From contig NZ_CP006587.1 in the NCBI RefSeq assembly GCF_000737515.1, positions 3,529,001 to 3,593,000 on the forward strand: 64,000 bases of DNA, written 5' to 3'. The position numbers were made by a program, and so were the translations under genes. This stretch comes from Hymenobacter sp. APR13. Lineage in GTDB: Bacteria; Bacteroidota; Bacteroidia; Cytophagales; Hymenobacteraceae. Below, piece by piece: positions 59,884 through 64,000 of this stretch (the first letter of the stretch is position 1; each line of letters starts with the position of its first letter). The notes under the pieces were generated by a model. That model had not been told where the DNA came from. It made no database searches and was given only the letters and a program-made list of their open reading frames with translations.

Positions 59884-60570
59884 TTACAACCAGCGGCTCT
59901 GCAGAATCAGGTTTGGGTTGGGGCATAGGGCAGCCCACTGCTCGCGCTCCTCGGGCAAGGCCACGCCGGGGAAGTCGCCGGAGCGGCCCTGCAGGTCGGC
60001 TATCACCTGGAAGTGCAGGTGCGGCGGCCAGTCGCCGTTTTCGGGCGCGGGGCCGACTTCGGTGAAGGTCTGGCCTTTTTCGATGGCCATGCCGGGGCGG
60101 AGCAGCGCGGTTTCGCGGCGGCTCAGGTGGCCGTAGAGCGTGTAGAACGTGGTGTCTTCGAGGGTGTGCTGCAGGATGACGGTGGGGCCATAGTCGCCGA
60201 AGTTGTCGTTGTCCTGCACGCTGTGCACGGTGGCATCCAGCGGGGCCAGCACGGGCGTGCCGGCGCGCAGCCATACATCTACGCCCAGATGCAGGGAGCG
60301 GGCAGGCACGGCCGGGTCGCCGAACAGGCCGGGGCTGCGGCGGTAGATGACGCGGTTTTCGAGGTAGCCACCCACGCCGATATGCGCGTTCTGGTCGGCC
60401 AGCAGCTGCGTTACCAGCGTCTCGAAGGCAGTCGTATCGCGCAGGTCGGCGTCGCGCACCACGGGGTTGTGGGCCGTGAAGTCGAGGCGGGCTACGTCGG
60501 CAGCATTCAGGTCGACGGGCAGAACGGGGTGGAATTCGTGTTGGTGGCGTTCGAGCAGATCAGCAAGCAT
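59884..60570 (-). CDS. M23-family metallopeptidase without signal peptide
   Basis: From ATG 60568-60570 (MLADLLERHQHEFHPVLP) the protein has 228 residues; the longer frame has no supporting start. The LytM domain (about 100-205) shows HLGVDVW (HxxxD), the segment YTLYGHLSR, and the HLHFQ zinc/catalytic pair. Such enzymes cleave peptidoglycan cross-links, yet no signal or anchor is visible here. Either the true start lies elsewhere or the enzyme acts inside the cell or on a different substrate. Confidence 0.88.
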   Translation of the reverse strand: MLADLLERHQHEFHPVLPVDLNAADVARLDFTAHNPVVRDADLRDTTAFETLVTQLLADQNAHIGVGGYLENRVIYRRSPGLFGDPAVPARSLHLGVDVWLRAGTPVLAPLDATVHSVQDNDNFGDYGPTVILQHTLEDTTFYTLYGHLSRRETALLRPGMAIEKGQTFTEVGPAPENGDWPPHLHFQVIADLQGRSGDFPGVALPEEREQWAALCPNPNLILQSRWL

Positions 60571-60821
60571 ACTTCTGAACAAGATGAAAATGAAAGGAGT
60601 TACCCAGGTGCCCCGGCCTACGGCCGTGGGGCAAGGCCGGCCGGTCATACGGCATAGCCGCAAGGCAATATTTTATACGCCGGGCAGTGGGGCCGCAAGC
60701 TAAAGCATCCGCTATAGAATCCCGTACTTTGCAGCCCTTATTCCACGTCTGCACGCGGCTACCGCCAACTTGCGCAGGCTTTCCGGTCAAGTTCCCAAGT
60801 CCCCAAGCCCCTAAGTCTCTA

Positions 60822-61931
60822 ATGAGCAGTACGTACCTCACGCTTACCGTTGTTGAGCTCACCCAGGAAACCAACGACGCCGTTACCATTCACCTCGAAG
60901 CCCCCGGTCGTCAGCCCATTGCCAGCGCCCCCGGCCAGTTCCTGACCCTGATTCTGCCCTGCGGGCCGGGCGGCAAAAAGGAGCGCCGCGCCTACTCGCT
61001 CAGCAGCACGCCCAGCGAGGCGCCGCGCCTGTCCGTGACGGTGAAGCGCGTAACGGGCGGCCTCGTCAGCAACTACCTGCTCGACACGGTGCGCGTGGGC
61101 CAGCAGCTGGAGGCCATGGCCCCGCTCGGCAACTTCACGCTCACGCCCAACCCCGCTGCCGCCCGCTCGCTGGTGCTGGTAGGGGCCGGCTCGGGCATCA
61201 CCCCGCTCATGAGCATGCTGAAAGCCGTGCTGCGCGACGAGCCCCGCAGCCAGGTGCTGCTGGTGTACGGCAACCGCAACGAGGCCTCGGTGATATTCGG
61301 AGAGCAGCTGCGCCAGCTGGAAGCCCAGAGCGGCGGCCGCCTGCAGGTGGAGCACGTGTACAGCCAGCCCACCGGCCCGGTGGCCGCCCACCAGCATACC
61401 GGCCGCCTCAACCGCACCATGCTGTTGCGCATTCTGGAGCAGCGCCACCAGGCCCCGCCCGCCCAGGCCGACTACTACCTCTGCGGCCCCGACGGCATGA
61501 TGGCCGAAGCTAAATCGGCGCTGGAGCTGCTGGGCGTGCCCCAGGCCCAGATCCGGCGCGAGAGTTTCGTGGCCGCCGCAGACACGCAGGAAACCGCCGC
61601 CGCCCAGCCTGGCGGCCATGGCGACGTGTCGGACGCCGACGACGACGGCCAGCTCGTGACCCGCAACGTGACCGTGAACTACGAAGGCACCGAGTACCAG
61701 TTTGAGGTGAAGCCCAGCCAGACCATTCTGGAAGCCGCCCTCGACCTGGACATCGACCTGCCGTATTCGTGCCAGGCCGGCCTGTGCACGGCCTGCCGCG
61801 GTAAGTGTCTCTCGGGCAAAGTCCACCTGGATGAGCGCGAGGGCCTGTCGGACTCGGAGATGAAGCAGGGCTACGTGCTGGTGTGCGTGGCGCACCCGCT
61901 CACCCGCGACGTGGTTATCGAAATCGACTAG
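60822..61931 (+). CDS. PaaE-like ferredoxin/flavin oxidoreductase
   Basis: A 369-residue protein from ATG 60822 (MSSTYLTLTVVELTQ). FAD-binding domain: RAYSLSSTP (56-64). NAD(P)-binding domain: VGAGSGITPLMSML (120-133) and CGPDGMM (221-227). After an acidic linker (about 255-280) comes a plant-type 2Fe-2S ferredoxin domain with Cys317, Cys322, Cys325 and Cys355. This order (reductase then ferredoxin) is that of PaaE, the reductase of phenylacetyl-CoA epoxidase, and of related hydroxylase reductases. No paaABCD genes lie nearby, so the partner oxygenase is unknown. Confidence 0.92.
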   Translation: MSSTYLTLTVVELTQETNDAVTIHLEAPGRQPIASAPGQFLTLILPCGPGGKKERRAYSLSSTPSEAPRLSVTVKRVTGGLVSNYLLDTVRVGQQLEAMAPLGNFTLTPNPAAARSLVLVGAGSGITPLMSMLKAVLRDEPRSQVLLVYGNRNEASVIFGEQLRQLEAQSGGRLQVEHVYSQPTGPVAAHQHTGRLNRTMLLRILEQRHQAPPAQADYYLCGPDGMMAEAKSALELLGVPQAQIRRESFVAAADTQETAAAQPGGHGDVSDADDDGQLVTRNVTVNYEGTEYQFEVKPSQTILEAALDLDIDLPYSCQAGLCTACRGKCLSGKVHLDEREGLSDSEMKQGYVLVCVAHPLTRDVVIEID

Positions 61932-61948
61932 TGCCTGTAGCCACCGCT

Positions 61949-62060
61949 GTGGTGCCACGAGTTGCCCGTAGGGCCTCGTGGTACCACTACCGTTGAACGG
62001 CCTTCGTTGCAGTCATCCGCAACAATAGGGATGCCCCGACTGTGAAAATGTCGGGGTGCC
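61949..62060. terminator. Two hairpins between the reductase and peptidase genes
   Basis: GTGGTGCCACGAG (61949-61961) pairs with CTCGTGGTACCAC (61975-61987). A second stem pairs GCCCCGAC with GTCGGGGTGCC around 62031-62060. They look like terminator or intergenic repeat structures; T-tracts are missing. Confidence 0.5.
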
Positions 62061-62095
62061 ACCCCCGCCGCCCATTTCCCCGTATCCGAGCTTCT

Positions 62096-63838
62096 ATGTC
62101 TACTTCCTCTGAATTGCCGACTGCTTCGGCTACTGATACCCAGCGCCCGCCCCGCCACTACCTGCCCGAAGACTACCTGGTGACGGATTGGGCGGCGCTG
62201 GAGCCCTTTTTTGTGGAGCTACGCGACCGGGCCATTGGTTCCGGCGCGGAGCTGGAGCGCTGGCTGCTCGACCGCTCGGAACTGGAGTCGGCGCTGAGCG
62301 AAGACTTGGCCTGGCGCTACATCCGCATGACCTGCGACACCCAGGACGAGGCCCGCAGCACGGCGTTTCAGTACTTCGTGAGCGAGATTGAGCCCAACGT
62401 GGCGCCCTACGACCACGCCCTCAACGAGAAGATGCTGGCCTCGGAATTTCTGCCGGAGCTGGATCCGCAGAAGTACCGCGTGTTTCTGCGCTCGGTGCGG
62501 CAGGCGCTGGAAATCTACCGCGCCGAGAACATTCCGCTCAAAACCGACATCAGCACCAAGCAGCAGCAGTACGCTGCCATTGCCGGCGCCATGACCGTCA
62601 CGCTCGACGGCGAGGAGGTAACGCTGCCCCGCGCCGCCGACCGCCTCAAGAGCACCGACCGTACCGTGCGCGAAGACGCCTACCGCGCCATTCAGGCCCG
62701 CCGCCTCCGCGACTCGGAGCCGCTCGACGCGCTGTTTACCGAGCTGATTGGGCTGCGCCACCAGGTGGCGCTGAACGCCGGCTTCGCCAACTTCCGCGAC
62801 TACATGTTTGCCGCGCTGGGCCGCTTCGACTACACCCCGCAGGATTGCTTCAACTTCCATAAGGCCATCCGCGAAACCGTGGTGCCGCTCATCGACGACC
62901 TCGATCTGGAGCGCCGCCAGGATCTGGGCCTGCCTGAGCTGCGCCCCTGGGACCTGGACGTGGACGTAAGCGGCAAAGCCCCGCTGCGGCCCTTCGAAAC
63001 GGGCGCCGAGCTGCTGGAAAAGACTATCGACGTGTTCCAGCGCCTCGACCCGTACCTGGGCGAATGCCTGCGCACCATGCGCCAGATGGGCCACCTCGAC
63101 TTGGAAAGCCGCAAGGGCAAAGCCCCCGGCGGCTACAACTACCCGCTCGACGAAACCGGCGTGCCGTTCATCTTCATGAACGCCACCAGCTCGCTGCGCG
63201 ACGTGGTAACGATGCTGCACGAGGGCGGCCACGCCGTGCATTCGTTCCTGACCCGCAACCTGCCGCTGGGCGCCGACAAGCACCCGCCATCCGAAGTGGC
63301 CGAGCTGGCCTCCATGAGCATGGAGCTGATGAGCATGGACCACTGGGACGTGTTCTTCACCGACCCCGACGAGCTGCGCCGCGCCAAGAAAACGCACCTG
63401 GAAGGCGTGCTTGAAACCTTCCCCTGGGTGGCCACCATCGACAAGTTTCAGCACTGGATCTACGAAAACCCTACGCACACCGAAGAGCAGCGCCACCAGC
63501 AGTGGCAGCAGGTATTCGACGAGTTCAACCAGCGCACCGTGAGCTGGAAGGGCCTGGAAGGCATCAAGCCCTACCTGTGGCAGAAGCAGCTGCACCTCTA
63601 CGAAGTGCCGTTCTATTACATCGAGTACGCCATGGCGCAGCTCGGGGCCATTGCCGTGTGGCGCAACTTCCGCCAGAATCCGCAGCAGGGTTTGGCGGCC
63701 TACAAGCGCGCTTTGGCGCTGGGCTACACCGCGCCCATCGGCGAGATTTATGCCGCTGCCGGCATCCGCTTCGACTTCAGCACCGAGTACCTGCGCACCC
63801 TGGCCGACTTTGTGCGCGACGAAATGGCGAAGCTGTAA
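62096..63838 (+). CDS. M3-family oligoendopeptidase
   Basis: A zinc oligopeptidase that degrades short peptides in the cytoplasm. The ATG at 62096 (MSTSSELPTASATDTQ) gives 580 residues; an ATG at 62048 lies in a hairpin and is less likely. The zinc site is HEGGH (His375, Glu376, His379) with the third ligand Glu403 in SEVAELASMSMEL. Further marks are the pepF-like N-terminal helices, GGYNYPLDETGVPFIFMN and the C-terminal YEVPFYYIEYAMAQLGA. A terminator with 27-bp arms follows directly. Confidence 0.95.
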   Translation: MSTSSELPTASATDTQRPPRHYLPEDYLVTDWAALEPFFVELRDRAIGSGAELERWLLDRSELESALSEDLAWRYIRMTCDTQDEARSTAFQYFVSEIEPNVAPYDHALNEKMLASEFLPELDPQKYRVFLRSVRQALEIYRAENIPLKTDISTKQQQYAAIAGAMTVTLDGEEVTLPRAADRLKSTDRTVREDAYRAIQARRLRDSEPLDALFTELIGLRHQVALNAGFANFRDYMFAALGRFDYTPQDCFNFHKAIRETVVPLIDDLDLERRQDLGLPELRPWDLDVDVSGKAPLRPFETGAELLEKTIDVFQRLDPYLGECLRTMRQMGHLDLESRKGKAPGGYNYPLDETGVPFIFMNATSSLRDVVTMLHEGGHAVHSFLTRNLPLGADKHPPSEVAELASMSMELMSMDHWDVFFTDPDELRRAKKTHLEGVLETFPWVATIDKFQHWIYENPTHTEEQRHQQWQQVFDEFNQRTVSWKGLEGIKPYLWQKQLHLYEVPFYYIEYAMAQLGAIAVWRNFRQNPQQGLAAYKRALALGYTAPIGEIYAAAGIRFDFSTEYLRTLADFVRDEMAKL

Positions 63839-63852
63839 ATCTGCAAGGCTTC

Positions 63853-63910
63853 CCTTTAAAAGATCAAGGCCCCGCTTTCCAAAGAAAGCGGGGCCTTGAT
63901 CTTTTAAAGG
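63853..63910 (+). terminator. Terminator with 27-bp perfect arms
   Basis: 63853-63879 and 63884-63910 are exact inverted copies around a 4-nt loop (CAAA), 15 bp after the oligopeptidase stop. Confidence 0.9.
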
Positions 63911-63970
63911 CTCATTTACCTGTCGATCAGCAATAGAAGAGAAGCTATTCAAACACAACCCCTTGAAACG

Positions 63971-63999
63971 TAAAAAAGCGGCCGGAAACTTCCGGTCGC
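63971..63999 (-). terminator. Minus-strand terminator of a gene beyond the window
   Basis: GCGGCCGGAA (63978-63987) pairs with TTCCGGTCGC (63990-63999), and on the minus strand the stem is followed by TTTTTT (63972-63977). It should end a minus-strand gene lying to the right of the window. Confidence 0.75.
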
Positions 64000-64000
64000 C

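Noticed and set aside
62219..63958. A 579-codon minus-strand frame over the oligopeptidase gene
   Set aside because: It is the complement of a gene with a full HEGGH zinc site and correct length; the antisense translation resembles no family.

Overview
The window looks like chromosomal DNA of a GC-rich member of the Bacteroidota, most probably Hymenobacter or a close relative in the Cytophagales. This is an inference from gene content: a SusC/SusD pair, type IX secretion (T9SS) C-terminal sorting domains starting at LPVELKSFTA-type motifs, a PorV/PorU-type pair, Bacteroidota promoters (TTG, 19-21 bp, TAnnTTTG), start sites with weak or absent Shine-Dalgarno sequences, and several families of short intergenic inverted repeats. 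I see no tRNA, rRNA, CRISPR array or prophage.

Layout. 1-3775: the 5' part of a susD gene and a complete susC, on the minus strand behind a consensus promoter with a leader of about 360 nt. 4348-8293: a two-gene operon of a secreted GH5-CBM6 glycosidase and an unusual 7TM-DISM receptor whose cytoplasmic end is an IS1595-type transposase zinc-ribbon/helical domain without the DDE nuclease. 8759-20021: housekeeping and small genes (phosphohexomutase, hpd, ABC-F ATPase, murI, paired lipoproteins, a UPF0323 lipoprotein with a glutathionylspermidine-synthase-like ATP-grasp enzyme). 20378-26381: a curli (type VIII secretion) locus, csgE-csgF-csgG, two curlin-like genes and a FN3/propeller lipoprotein; CsgG carries a C-terminal extension that looks like a beta-barrel. 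27110-37202: three large secreted T9SS cargo genes, the third split by an 855-bp IS427-type element flanked by a TA duplication. 37307-39968: an isc operon (iscS, iscU, an unknown gene, iscA). 40122-45314: methylmalonyl-CoA epimerase, TsaC, a membrane protein, CCA-adding enzyme and a secreted esterase. 45605-48861: a PadR/PspC-GIN operon with a decayed GIN-domain remnant behind it. 49278-55627: PorV-family protein and a giant C25 peptidase of PorU2 type, whose protease-coding middle is clearly AT-richer than its flanks. 55714-63838: folA, fmt, namZ, a LolC/E-type permease, an M23 peptidase, a PaaE-like reductase and an M3 peptidase.

How it fits together: much of the window serves the cell surface. 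SusC/D and GH5 point to glycan uptake, curli and T9SS cargo to the extracellular matrix, and PorV/PorU2 to processing and anchoring of T9SS cargo. The best candidates for undescribed biology are the membrane receptor built on a domesticated transposase DNA-binding domain, the CsgG-barrel fusion, and the compositional mosaics in the T9SS genes. Transcription ends are marked by strikingly long, perfect hairpins (up to a 62-bp palindrome).
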